A stretch of DNA of 64,000 nucleotides from Chondrinema litorale (GCF_026250525.1 NZ_CP111043.1:3237001-3301000); one strand, 5' to 3'; counted from the stretch's first letter, positions 9,650-18,407 are shown. Program-made: numbers and translations. Notes: generated by a model not told the origin, from the letters alone.

Positions 9650-10558
9650 TCAAGTGAGCGTACAAGCAATTAATATTCTGTCAAAAATATCATTTTCAAA
9701 GTATCTTCTATTGAGTTTGTAACAGAACTCATCTAGATAATTCTGTAGATACCCTGGCCTTGTATGCTGATATATCCCTTGTAGGACTTTCTTTGCATTC
9801 CCAATGGCTGTATGTACCCAAGGTAGTTTGATATGGGCCTGTTTTGAGGGCACTTTTTCCACATCCATCTCGAACTCTCCTGCCAGTGACTGATAGGTTG
9901 AATAGCCATCTGTAATCATCTTGGCATTCTGGGCAACATGCCGGGTAATCGTATTTCTAGCAGTTTCTACTGTAAAATCAGCGCATACAGCCATTTTGAA
10001 ATACTTGCACCTTTTAGAAGGGCGGTGTTTTTTAGGCTGTAGCACCACCTCTGTCTGTGCAAAGACCATCGCCATGGTCTGCTTCTGGCTCCCCCTTCCC
10101 CGCTTTCTCTCCTCTTCCTTCTGCCCCTCGGGTACTAGTGTTTCAAAGAACCCTTCGTCTACCTCAATATTGCCTCCCAGCAAGTAGTGGTTGTCCCGTT
10201 GGCCCATCGCAGAGCGTATTTTGTGCATCATTGCCCAGATAGGTTCATAGCGCTTATGATTGAGCTGCCTCTGCACATTACAGGCAGAAGAACCTTTCTT
10301 GCTACAGCCCATCAGCCAGATAGCAACGAACCAGTAGCGAAACGGAAGTTTGGAAGCTTCCATGATGGTGCCACTGCGGAGGCCTGTCCTAAAACTGCAT
10401 GACTTGCATTGGTACATCTGCTTGCTATTTAGCCAGTAATGCTCTTGGCTACCGCATTTCTTGCAACAAACACCTGCTTTATCCCTGATTTCCTTGAAAC
10501 GCTCACGGCATACCTGCTCATTGCGGTACGCTTACATGAATTCAATAATACTATCCAT
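9650..10558 (-). pseudogene. IS1595-family transposase with a premature stop at codon 9
   Basis: Read from the ATG at 10556-10558 the frame is MDSIIEFM, then a TAA at 10532-10534, then an uninterrupted transposase to a TGA at 9650. The full reading is 302 codons. It has an N-terminal zinc ribbon (CCKKC and CKSC pairs), an IEVDEGFFE stretch with the first catalytic Asp, ITDGYSTY with the second, then VHTAIGNAK and YLDEFCYKLNRRY, typical of the ISXO2/IS1595 DDE domain. The next ATG is at 10417 and would remove half of the zinc ribbon, and no alternative start codon lies between. The copy is therefore probably inactive unless the stop is misread or is a sequencing error. Confidence 0.8.
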
Positions 10559-10609
10559 AATGACCTGTTTTTGAGCTAATTTCGAAGGGCAGACCATACC
10601 CTATTTACT

Positions 10610-10635
10610 TTGTGGTAGCTTTACGGATAATCATT
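10610..10635 (-). repeat. IS right inverted repeat
   Basis: Its reverse complement begins AATGATTATCCGTA and ends ACCACAA, pairing with the left end of the IS. Confidence 0.85.
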
Positions 10636-10643
10636 TAAAATAA
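10636..10643 (+). repeat. 8-bp target site duplication, right copy
   Basis: TAAAATAA, identical to the copy at 9614-9621. Confidence 0.8.
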
Positions 10644-10986
10644 TAAAAAAATGTGACTTTCCCGAATATTATAGCCGATGTAGATGAGCTATAGATAGAT
10701 AAATCTTTTTTAACAAAGATTTGTTCAGCCGTAACTTTATGTGCACTTAGTAAGTTGGAATTACAGAATTTTATAAATTTAAATCTTGACGATGAAGTTG
10801 TCTAAAGTTTTTGTTTAATATCGAAATTGAAGTGATGTAAGGAAAGGTAATGCAATTTTAAATTTCGTAGATAGCTACGGGCATAAAAATTAATTAAGTA
10901 TTTCCTTTCAAGACGAATTTTACAGCCTAAAGAAATAACTTTAAACAACTTCAAAATAATATATTAATTAACCAAAGATATAATCA
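10644..10986. other. Intergenic region upstream of the M3 peptidase
   Basis: About 340 AT-rich bases between the IS and the oligopeptidase gene. No open frame of useful length is seen. A small hairpin (CGTAGATAGCTACG) lies near 10867-10880. The promoter of the peptidase gene is presumably here, but no convincing promoter sequence was found. Confidence 0.4.
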
Positions 10987-13026
10987 ATGAGTAATCCATT
11001 GTTGGAGCCATTTGAAGCTCCTTTTGAAACAGCACCATTTGATCAAATTAAGCCTGAACATTTTTTGCCTGCTATAAAAAAATCTATTGAGATAGCAAAA
11101 GCTGAAATTGCAGCCATTACACAAAATGAAGAAGCACCTACCTTTGCCAACACAATAGAAGCATTGGAGCGTGGTGGACGATTGAGCGGTATTGTTGCAG
11201 GCGTATTTTTTAATTTAAATAGTGCAGAAACGAACGACAAAATTCAGAAGCTTGCCAGAGAGATTTCTCCATTACTCACAGAGTATCACAACGATATATT
11301 GCTAGACGAGAAACTGTTTGAAAAAATTAAAACAGTTTATGAGCAAAAAAGCCAATACGATTTAACTCCCGAAGCAGCTACTTTACTCGAAAAAACATAC
11401 AAATCTTTTGTAAGAAACGGAGCAGGCTTAAACGACGAAGACAAAACCAAACTAAGAGAAATAGACAAAAAAATGTCTCAGTTGTCTCTTGAGTTTGGCG
11501 AACATCTTTTAAAAGAAACCAACGAGTATATGATGGTTTTAGAAGATGAAGCAGAGCTAGAAGGAATGCCCGAAAGTTCGAAAGAAGCGGCCGCAGCTTT
11601 AGCTGAAGAAAAAGGTAAAAAAGGAGCATGGGTAGTTACGTTGGATTATCCGAGTTATGTGCCTTTTATGACCTATTGCAGCAATAGAGCACGCAGAGAA
11701 GAATTGTACAAAGTTTTTGCTTCGAGAGGGTATAAAGGTGATGCAAATGATAATAGAGAGATTGTAAAGCAAATTGTTCAGCTTAGACAGCAGCGCGCTA
11801 ATTTGTTAGGCTATAAAACACATGCGCATTTTGTTTTAGAAGAAAGAATGGCTGAGTCGCCAGTAAAAGTAACAGACTTCTTAAAAGAGTTGCTAGATTA
11901 TTCTAAGCCAGTAGCGAAGAAAGATGTAGAAGAAGTAACCGCTTATGCTAAAAAGCTCGATGGTATTGAGAAACTGGAAAGATGGGATTTCGCCTACTAC
12001 TCTGAGAAGTTGAAAAAAGAAAAATATGCTATAGATGATGAGTTACTAAAACCATACTTCAAATTGGAGAATGTGATTGATGGTGTATTTGAAGTAGCCC
12101 AGATCCTTTATGGTATTAGTTTTAAAGAGAATAAAGATATTCCTGTTTACCACAAAGATGTAAAAGCTTACGAAGTGTTGGATGCAGCAGGTAAACACAA
12201 AGCGGTGTTCTATGCAGACTTTTTCCCAAGAGCAGGAAAGAGAGCAGGAGCTTGGATGACCTCTTACCGTGGTCAGTTCAAAGAAGATGGTAAAAATGTT
12301 CGCCCACATGTTTCTATCGTATGTAACTTTACGAAGCCAACTGCTACAAAACCATCTTTGCTTACTTTTAATGAAGTAACTACACTTTTCCATGAGTTTG
12401 GCCACGCCTTGCACGGTATGCTGGCAGAAGGTGTTTATAGTAGCTTATCTGGAACACATGTTTACTGGGATTTTGTAGAGCTTCCATCTCAAATTATGGA
12501 AAACTGGGCATACGAAAAAGAATGTCTAGACCTGTTTGCTCGCCACTACGAAACCGGTGAAAAGATTCCTGAAGATTTGATTACCAGAATTAAAGACAGC
12601 GCCAACTTTATGGAAGGTTACCAAACGCTAAGACAATTGAGCTTTGGTTTGTTAGATATGGGCTGGCACGGCACAGATACTTCTGCGATTGATGATGTGT
12701 ATGCTTACGAGAAGGAATTGATTAAAGAGACTGAATTATTCCCTGAAGTGCCGGGAATGCTTTCTAGTACTGCATTTGCACATATCTTCCAAGGTGGATA
12801 TTCTTCTGGCTATTATAGTTACAAATGGGCAGAAGTTTTGGATGCAGATGCTTTCGAATACTTTAAAGAGAAAGGTATTTTTAATAAAGAAGTTTCTGAT
12901 TTATTTCAAAAGCATGTGTTGTCTGCTGGTGGTAGCGAACATCCAATGGAGCTTTACAAAAGGTTTAGAGGAAAAGAGCCATCTCCAAAAGCATTGCTAA
13001 AAAGAGCTGGATTAATTAGCGAATAG
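10987..13026 (+). CDS. M3 family zinc metallopeptidase (oligopeptidase / dipeptidyl carboxypeptidase)
   Basis: 679 residues, full length for the M3 family (thimet oligopeptidase, Dcp, OpdA). The zinc site is HEFGHALHG around residue 468, with the downstream Glu in the following helix (YWDFVELPSQIMENWAYE). The C-terminal FAHIFQGGYSSGYYSYKWAE is the family's substrate-binding stretch. It cleaves short peptides. There is no signal peptide, so it is probably cytoplasmic and recycles peptides. It is monocistronic and ends at a strong hairpin. Whether it is an endopeptidase or a dipeptidyl carboxypeptidase cannot be told from the sequence. Confidence 0.93.
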   Translation: MSNPLLEPFEAPFETAPFDQIKPEHFLPAIKKSIEIAKAEIAAITQNEEAPTFANTIEALERGGRLSGIVAGVFFNLNSAETNDKIQKLAREISPLLTEYHNDILLDEKLFEKIKTVYEQKSQYDLTPEAATLLEKTYKSFVRNGAGLNDEDKTKLREIDKKMSQLSLEFGEHLLKETNEYMMVLEDEAELEGMPESSKEAAAALAEEKGKKGAWVVTLDYPSYVPFMTYCSNRARREELYKVFASRGYKGDANDNREIVKQIVQLRQQRANLLGYKTHAHFVLEERMAESPVKVTDFLKELLDYSKPVAKKDVEEVTAYAKKLDGIEKLERWDFAYYSEKLKKEKYAIDDELLKPYFKLENVIDGVFEVAQILYGISFKENKDIPVYHKDVKAYEVLDAAGKHKAVFYADFFPRAGKRAGAWMTSYRGQFKEDGKNVRPHVSIVCNFTKPTATKPSLLTFNEVTTLFHEFGHALHGMLAEGVYSSLSGTHVYWDFVELPSQIMENWAYEKECLDLFARHYETGEKIPEDLITRIKDSANFMEGYQTLRQLSFGLLDMGWHGTDTSAIDDVYAYEKELIKETELFPEVPGMLSSTAFAHIFQGGYSSGYYSYKWAEVLDADAFEYFKEKGIFNKEVSDLFQKHVLSAGGSEHPMELYKRFRGKEPSPKALLKRAGLISE

Positions 13027-13051
13027 CAATTAGATATATTATAAAAAAAGA

Positions 13052-13082
13052 AAGCCTTGCTGAAATATTCACAGCAAGGCTT
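13052..13082. terminator. Strong rho-independent terminator
   Basis: AAGCCTTGCTG pairs perfectly with CAGCAAGGCTT around a 9-base loop. A T-run follows on the plus strand and an A-run precedes, so it can end both the peptidase transcript and the convergent TonB gene. Confidence 0.9.
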
Positions 13083-13147
13083 CTTTTTTGGCTTTCATTA
13101 TTTTTAACTCTTAGTGAGTTCGGAGTCTTTTTGCTTATCTAAGCGAC

Positions 13148-13966
13148 TTATCCAAGCTTAAAGTTGATAGGAAGTACAATTCTTTGTTTTACAGCTCTAC
13201 CTCTTTGCTTACCTGGCTTCCATTTTGGAGAACCTTGTAAGATTCTTACTGCTTCTTCGTCACATCCTGCACCGATACCTCTAATCGCTTTTACATCGAT
13301 AATTGTTCCATCAGTATCTACTACGAACTGCACGTATACTTTACCTTCAACACCCATTCTTTTTGCTTGGTTAGGGTATTTAATTTTTTTCTTCACGTAT
13401 TTGTAGAATTCTGCATAACCGCCATCTGGCTCAGCACTTTCTTCTACAATTTCGAAAATTTCTTGAACTGTTTCTTCTTCAACGGGCTCTTCCTCAACTA
13501 TAATTTCTTCAATTACAGTTTCTTCATCAGCTTCCATGTCAAGGTCGATCTCGATTTCTTCTTCAATTTCCTCTTCATCTGGAACCTCTACAATTTGAGG
13601 GGTTTCAATTTTTGGAGGAGGAGGAGGTAATTGTTCTGTAGGAGGAATTTCCATCATTTCTTCTACTTCAGCTTGAAGAGTACCAAGGTCAACAAGTTCT
13701 GCTTTGTCAAACTCAGGGAATTCGAATGCTGCTAGAACAACTGCAAGGCTAAGCATTAAACCTACATTAGCGATTACTTTGCGATATTTGTGAATATCTA
13801 CATCTGCATGTTTCTTTTGCAACGGAGCAACTGCATTTCCAGAAGCAGTTAATTCAGATGTTTTTTTCCCAATAATGTACTTTAATAAAAATATAGTACC
13901 TACTAGAAAAACTGCAAAGATAACAAGAAGACCTGCCATGCCTACTGTGTCTAAGAGTTTAATCAT
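13148..13966 (-). CDS. TonB family energy transducer
   Basis: 272 residues. There are two hydrophobic segments (about 10-32 and 65-85), then an unusually acidic Glu-rich linker with a short Pro run (about 100-165), then a TonB C-terminal domain (about 180-272) containing NQAKRMGVEGKVYVQFVVD and ending in LPINFKLG. TonB carries proton-motive energy from the inner membrane to outer-membrane receptors. No exbB or exbD is nearby. The next gene is a close paralogue of the same length, and two M56 proteases upstream share the C-terminal domain, so the group arose by duplication. Confidence 0.87.
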   Translation of the reverse strand: MIKLLDTVGMAGLLVIFAVFLVGTIFLLKYIIGKKTSELTASGNAVAPLQKKHADVDIHKYRKVIANVGLMLSLAVVLAAFEFPEFDKAELVDLGTLQAEVEEMMEIPPTEQLPPPPPKIETPQIVEVPDEEEIEEEIEIDLDMEADEETVIEEIIVEEEPVEEETVQEIFEIVEESAEPDGGYAEFYKYVKKKIKYPNQAKRMGVEGKVYVQFVVDTDGTIIDVKAIRGIGAGCDEEAVRILQGSPKWKPGKQRGRAVKQRIVLPINFKLG

Positions 13967-14091
13967 AATTAAAAGTGTTTTTAGTTGAAAAATATTTTAA
14001 GTTGAGTTTTTTCATGATTTGTAGGTGTAATGCAGGATTTTGAAAAAGATACAGGGGTTACAGAAAAAATTTTAATTTTTTTCAAAAAAAA

Positions 14092-14120
14092 ATTCCCAAA
14101 GGAAAAATTCCACTGGGAAT
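14092..14120 (-). terminator. Terminator hairpin after the second TonB gene
   Basis: ATTCCCA pairs with TGGGAAT. On the minus strand the hairpin is followed by a T-run (the A-run at 14084-14090). It separates the two TonB genes, so the downstream one probably has its own promoter. Confidence 0.65.
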
Positions 14121-14146
14121 GAGGTGTAAGCGACGCTTTATTAAGT

Positions 14147-14965
14147 TTAATTGCCTAGCTTAAAATTAATCGGGATAACAATTCTTTGCTTTACAGGTCT
14201 ACCTCTTTGTTTACCCGGATTCCATTTGGGAGCTAAAGAAAGAATTCTTACAGCCTCTTCGTCACACCCTGCACCAATACCTCTAATAGCAGTAACTTCT
14301 GTAATGGAGCCATCTTTATCTACTACAAATTGTACATATACTTTGCCTTCTACACCAATCCTCTTTGCCTGATTCGGGTATTTAATTTTCTTTTTTACAA
14401 ACTTGTAAAATTCTTTAAAGCCACCAACTGGTGACGCACTTTCTTCTACTATATCAAATACATCTTCTATTACTACTTCTTCCACAGGTTCATCATCTAC
14501 AATTTCTATTATTTCTATAATATCATCTTCTAGTACATCCATGCTAAAATCGATATTTTCTTCCTCTGGAACTTCTTCTTCTACAACCTCAATAGATGGT
14601 GCTTTCACTTTTGGAGGTTTTGGCTCTTCCCATTTAGTTATTACTGTCATCATGGTGTCAATCTCAGTTTGTTTGAGTTTACATATGTCTACTACAAAGC
14701 TTTTTTCAAAATCGGGAAATTCGAAAGCACTCAGAACAAGTGCCATACTGAGAGCAAGACCAATGTTGGCGATAATTCCTCTGTAACGGTTTACATCTAC
14801 CTCGGTAAACTTCTTACTCAAAGGATTGAGCTTATAGGTTTTAGTTTGTATTTCTTTTGATTTTTTGGAGATAAAAAACCTAAGAAAAAGTATAATGCCG
14901 ATGAGCACGGCAAAAAATAAGAGGGCGATTCCAAAAATGCCCAGAGAGTCTAATAAATATATCAT
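14147..14965 (-). CDS. TonB family energy transducer (paralogue)
   Basis: 272 residues, same length and layout as the neighbour at 13148: two hydrophobic segments (about 8-30 and 64-84), an acidic linker (about 110-165) and a TonB C-terminal domain with IGVEGKVYVQFVVDKDGS, ending INFKLGN. The extracytoplasmic linker differs most, and this copy lacks the long Pro run of the other. Terminators lie on both sides, suggesting a separate transcription unit. It probably energises outer-membrane receptors, but a link to the adjacent M56-TonB sensors is also possible. Confidence 0.85.
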   Translation of the reverse strand: MIYLLDSLGIFGIALLFFAVLIGIILFLRFFISKKSKEIQTKTYKLNPLSKKFTEVDVNRYRGIIANIGLALSMALVLSAFEFPDFEKSFVVDICKLKQTEIDTMMTVITKWEEPKPPKVKAPSIEVVEEEVPEEENIDFSMDVLEDDIIEIIEIVDDEPVEEVVIEDVFDIVEESASPVGGFKEFYKFVKKKIKYPNQAKRIGVEGKVYVQFVVDKDGSITEVTAIRGIGAGCDEEAVRILSLAPKWNPGKQRGRPVKQRIVIPINFKLGN

Positions 14966-15068
14966 TTTTTAAAGTGGTTTTAGTTGGAAGTAATTTAAAA
15001 CCACCCAGCGCTGAGTTGTTATCTATATAATACAAACAGCCCAAAAGGATACAGAAAGGCAATAAAAA

Positions 15069-15093
15069 AGGCACAACAATATTTGCTGTGCCT
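15069..15093 (-). terminator. Terminator of the blaI-M56 operon
   Basis: AGGCACA pairs with TGTGCCT; on the minus strand a T-run (the A-run at 15063-15068) follows. It lies just after the stop of the M56-TonB gene. Confidence 0.75.
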
Positions 15094-15116
15094 ATAACAA
15101 CTATCAACACTAAGAA

Positions 15117-16358
15117 TTAGCCTAACTTAAAATTAATGGGCAATACAATTCTTTGTTTTACATATTTACCAGCTTGCTCAGCAGGAGTAAAGTTTGGCGC
15201 ATTTTCTAATATTTTCTTCGCAGCGGCATCGCAACCAGCACCGATTCCTCTTATTACTGTTATATCAGTAAGAGAACCATCAGTATTTACTACAAACTGT
15301 ACATATACTTTGCCTTCTACACCAATTCTCTTTGCTTGCTCAGGGTAGACTAAAGTTTCTTTAACATAAGTGTAAAACGCTGCATAACCGCCAATTGGCT
15401 CTGCTGATGTTTCAGCTATTTCGAAGATATCATCTGAGGTATCAAATTCTAGTGATTTTTTTTCTGTTATTTCTTCTGTGGGAAAACCTGCTTCATCTTG
15501 GTTTCCTTCGCAAGAAAACATAAAACTAAGTAGGGCGATTACTGGGGCAACCATCAGTAACTTAACATGCTTTACAATAGGGGTTCTTTTTTTGTTCATC
15601 ATTTCTAATCGTTTAATTATGGGAGATTGATAAAAATTGTGAGATAAATTGAGATTTAAAGAGTTGAGTGTATTACGCACCATTAAGTTGGTGTAATTTT
15701 TTGTTCCACTGCTTTGCGAAGCATCTGCGTCTGCAATAAACTCGTGTAATTCTTTTAATAAGTTTTTGTAGATAAAGAACAGCGGAATAAACCAGCATAA
15801 ACCACAGAGTAGCTCCATGTACAAAACATCGTAGCTGTGGTTGCCTTTAATATGAGCCAGCTCGTGTCTGATAATAATTTGTTTCTCTGTTTCTGAGAGT
15901 TGAGATGTTTTTCCCCAGAAAAGGTAGCTCATAAAAGAAAATGGCTCTTGGTTGCTATCTAATTCTACCAATGTGTATTCTGGTAGGTACTTTTTTGGAG
16001 ATTTTTCTAATAGGTTTGATATTTTGAGTAAACCTAAACCCGTATATGCCAAGTAAAGTACCGAACCAATAATAGCAATACCTGCCAACCAAGTTTCAAA
16101 CTGTATGGTGTTTTCATTTGCATCGAAACCATAAACTTGTACTTGTTCCAGTAAAATTGTACTAGCTATTCCGGCAATTGAGTCTTTGGTAAAAAAACTC
16201 AAATCCCATTGGAACAAGGGAAGTACAAAAGATAAAACCGGAGCTAAAAGAAGATAAATTCTATTTCTTAAAAAGAAGGTATCTTTTCTTAAGAGATATT
16301 GATAAATGAGCAGAAAAAGGATACTGCAACATGTTACCTGTAATAAGTATAAGATCAT
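15117..16358 (-). CDS. M56 (BlaR1-like) metallopeptidase with C-terminal TonB domain
   Basis: 413 residues. The N-terminal part has several transmembrane helices like BlaR1/MecR1. The zinc motif is HELAH at 165-169, with the third ligand probably in the HEFIAD stretch near 207. After the last helix comes FSCEG (C283), which looks like a Bacteroidota lipobox, then a TonB C-terminal domain (about 320-413, IGVEGKVYVQFVVNTDGS, ending INFKLG). In BlaR1 systems the protease cleaves the BlaI repressor after an external signal. The BlaI-type gene lies 3 bases upstream, so the two are surely co-transcribed. The penicillin-sensing domain of true BlaR1 is replaced by the TonB domain, so the signal is unknown. 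Confidence 0.87.
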   Translation of the reverse strand: MILYLLQVTCCSILFLLIYQYLLRKDTFFLRNRIYLLLAPVLSFVLPLFQWDLSFFTKDSIAGIASTILLEQVQVYGFDANENTIQFETWLAGIAIIGSVLYLAYTGLGLLKISNLLEKSPKKYLPEYTLVELDSNQEPFSFMSYLFWGKTSQLSETEKQIIIRHELAHIKGNHSYDVLYMELLCGLCWFIPLFFIYKNLLKELHEFIADADASQSSGTKNYTNLMVRNTLNSLNLNLSHNFYQSPIIKRLEMMNKKRTPIVKHVKLLMVAPVIALLSFMFSCEGNQDEAGFPTEEITEKKSLEFDTSDDIFEIAETSAEPIGGYAAFYTYVKETLVYPEQAKRIGVEGKVYVQFVVNTDGSLTDITVIRGIGAGCDAAAKKILENAPNFTPAEQAGKYVKQRIVLPINFKLG

Positions 16359-16361
16359 ATC

Positions 16362-16772
16362 TTAATCATTTTTTTGTTCTTGAGAATCGTCCTCAGTAGA
16401 TTGGTTATCTTCCATATGTTTCATGAGTTGTTCCATCTCACTGAGTTTTATGTCGTTTTGCTTCATAAAGAAGGAGACCATTTTTTGGAAAGAGCCGCTG
16501 AAATAGTCGCCCATAAAGTTTTTTAGAAACATATTGCTATAGGTTTCTTTCGACACAATTGGAAAGTATTCGTGAGTTTTGCCATAAGCTTTGTGGTCTA
16601 CAAAACCCTTGGTTTCCAATATTCTGACGATGGTAGAAACAGTGTTGTATGCAGGCTTTTTACCCGTTTTCGGATCGTCTGGCAATTCTGGAATGATGTC
16701 TTTTACAAAGGCTTTTTCCAGTTTCCATAAGACCTGCATTATCTGCTCTTCGGCAGTGGTTAGTTTTTTCAT
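16362..16772 (-). CDS. BlaI/MecI/CopY family transcriptional repressor
   Basis: 136 residues, typical for the family. The N-terminal winged helix (about 1-80) contains LTTAEEQIMQVLWKLEKAFV and AYNTVSTIVRILETKGFV, the recognition helix and wing of BlaI/MecI proteins. The C-terminal part should mediate dimerisation and be cleaved by the partner protease. The last 25 residues are acidic and Gln-rich. It lies 3 bases upstream of one M56-TonB gene and 125 bases downstream of another, so it probably controls both. The likely operators are the tandem palindromes at 18237-18275. Confidence 0.92.
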   Translation of the reverse strand: MKKLTTAEEQIMQVLWKLEKAFVKDIIPELPDDPKTGKKPAYNTVSTIVRILETKGFVDHKAYGKTHEYFPIVSKETYSNMFLKNFMGDYFSGSFQKMVSFFMKQNDIKLSEMEQLMKHMEDNQSTEDDSQEQKND

Positions 16773-16897
16773 TGTTTTGTTTTTTGCTTGGGTTATCAGG
16801 CTTTACCTGAAAAAAAATTACTAAAGAGAATAATTGAATGTATTGTGAAAATGAAAGTATTGAATCTTAAAATTTATATCTGTATTGCGATTGGAAA

Positions 16898-18127
16898 TTA
16901 ATTCAGTTTAAAGTTGATTGGTAGTACAATTCTTTGTTTTACAATTTTACCTTTTCTTATAGCCGGTGTCCAGTCACCAGCTTCTTCAATAAGTCTTACA
17001 GCCTCTTTATCGCATCCGGCTCCAATTCCTCTAATTGCTTTCACTTCTGAAATAGAACCGTCGGTATCTACTATAAATAAAACATATACTTTACCTTCAA
17101 CTCCCATCCTTTTTGCTTGCTCAGGGTATTGCAAATTTTCTTGAATGCGTTTATAAAATTTTCTATAACCTTCTTGTGGCATTGCAGACTCTTTGAGCAT
17201 CTCATATATCTCTCCCGACTCATCTATTTCAATTGATTTAGATTCTACCTTGCCATTTGCTGTGAGTTGTAAATCTTCGTCGCCATCGCAAGAGAAAGCC
17301 AATGTGAGTAATAGAATTGTTGGAGCAAGCATGAGCAGTTTAGTTTGCTTTACCCATGGAGTCCTTTTTTTGTGAATCATCTCCAAGCGCTTAATTACTG
17401 GCGATTGGTAAAAGTTATGAGAGAGATTTAGGCTTAATGAGTTAAGTGTACTTTGAGCCATAAGCTTGGCGTAACTTTTTGTGCCACTGGTTTGCGAAGC
17501 TTCATTATCAGCAATAAACTCGTGTACTTCTTTTATTAATTTCTTGTAGATAAAGAATAGAGGAATAAACCAGCACAAACCGCAAAGCAACTCCATATAA
17601 ATAATGTCGTAACTATGTTTTCCTTTGATGTGGGCCACTTCGTGTTTGATAATAATTTGCTTTTCGTCTTTAGTAAGTTTAGAGTTCTTTCCAATAAATA
17701 GATATCTTAAGAAAGAGAAGGGTTCGTAAGCATTGTTAAGTTCTACAAGGGTATAATCTTTAAACTGTTCTTTTGTAGCACCTTTTAGTAAATTTCTAAT
17801 CTTTAGAATGGATATGCTTGTATAAATAAAATAAGCTAAGCTACCCAAGGCTGCTGTTCCGATTAAAAACCATATAGTATTTTGAGTTGAGTCTGTTTCA
17901 CCACTATAGATTTGTACTTGAGTTAGCGTGAGTGTTTCTGCAAATTCGTTAGAGGTACCCAAAAAGCTGAAATCCCATTGGTAAAGTGGTAATAAAAATG
18001 ATAGAATAGGAGCCAGCAGTAAGTAAATTCTATTTCTTAAAAAGAAGGTATCGTTTCTAAATGCAAATTGGTAGATCAGCAGAAAAACGATGCTGCAACT
18101 GATTACCTCAATTAAGTACAAAATCAT
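16898..18127 (-). CDS. Second M56 (BlaR1-like) metallopeptidase with C-terminal TonB domain
   Basis: 409 residues, a paralogue of the protein at 15117 over its full length. It has several N-terminal helices, the zinc motif HEVAH at 162-166, HEFIAD near 203, and a last hydrophobic segment ending LAFSCDGDED with C280, again lipobox-like. A TonB C-terminal domain follows (about 315-409, MGVEGKVYVLFIVDTDGS, ending INFKLN). It is the first gene of the island and lies behind two tandem operator-like palindromes. It probably senses an envelope signal and cleaves the BlaI-type repressor encoded next door. Having two sensors for one repressor is unusual. Confidence 0.86.
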   Translation of the reverse strand: MILYLIEVISCSIVFLLIYQFAFRNDTFFLRNRIYLLLAPILSFLLPLYQWDFSFLGTSNEFAETLTLTQVQIYSGETDSTQNTIWFLIGTAALGSLAYFIYTSISILKIRNLLKGATKEQFKDYTLVELNNAYEPFSFLRYLFIGKNSKLTKDEKQIIIKHEVAHIKGKHSYDIIYMELLCGLCWFIPLFFIYKKLIKEVHEFIADNEASQTSGTKSYAKLMAQSTLNSLSLNLSHNFYQSPVIKRLEMIHKKRTPWVKQTKLLMLAPTILLLTLAFSCDGDEDLQLTANGKVESKSIEIDESGEIYEMLKESAMPQEGYRKFYKRIQENLQYPEQAKRMGVEGKVYVLFIVDTDGSISEVKAIRGIGAGCDKEAVRLIEEAGDWTPAIRKGKIVKQRIVLPINFKLN

Positions 18128-18236
18128 ATTTAATAGTTTTTTAGTGGTTGCTAAACTGCATTACCTGCTTTTTTTATTATCTTCCACTATTGGCTTTCTT
18201 TACAGGTGTGCCTTAATCTTGTCAAACCAAATGTAT

Positions 18237-18275
18237 AACTAAAAGATTAGTTTTCAAAACTAAATCCTTAGTTTT
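18237..18275. promoter_or_regulatory. Two tandem perfect palindromes, candidate BlaI-type operators
   Basis: AACTAA-N4-TTAGTT at 18237-18252 and AAAACTAA-N4-TTAGTTTT at 18256-18275. The centres are 21 bases apart, two turns of the helix, so dimers would bind the same face. A further TTAGTT half-site is at 18288-18293. They lie about 110-150 bases upstream of the first M56-TonB gene and the divergent hemerythrin gene. BlaI/MecI repressors bind short dyads of this kind, though no BlaI-binding experiment is implied here. Confidence 0.6.
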
Positions 18276-18407
18276 ATTAAAAAATATTTAGTTGAAGGTT
18301 GATTTTAACCTTGTAGAGTTCATAAGAAATGGAAAGCAAAGTAGATTTTTTTAATTGCTTTTATTTTAGCTATCTTGATTAAATGCAGTAATAAAACTTT
18401 TCTAGCT

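Larger units (their letters stand above)
9622..10635 (-). mobile_element. IS1595-type insertion sequence (1014 bp)
   Basis: The ends are 26-base imperfect inverted repeats: 9622-9647 and 10610-10635 match at 22 of 26 positions, both starting AATGATTATCCGTA and ending ACCACAA. The repeats are flanked by the direct duplication TAAAATAA. Inside is one transposase gene of the IS1595/ISXO2 type on the minus strand. The IS is visibly richer in G and C than its surroundings, which fits recent arrival. It landed in an intergenic region between a membrane protein gene and an oligopeptidase gene. Confidence 0.9.

Noticed and set aside
9921..10402. Several open frames on the plus strand inside the IS
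   Set aside because: They lie antisense to the transposase and contain no recognisable domain; the transposase frame has clear family motifs.
12046..12414. 122-codon minus-strand frame within the M3 peptidase gene
   Set aside because: It overlaps the zinc-site region of the peptidase in antisense and has no domain of its own.
13164..13630. Open frames on the plus strand opposite the first TonB gene
   Set aside because: They mirror the Glu-rich linker and TonB domain of the minus-strand gene; composition and motifs support only the TonB reading.
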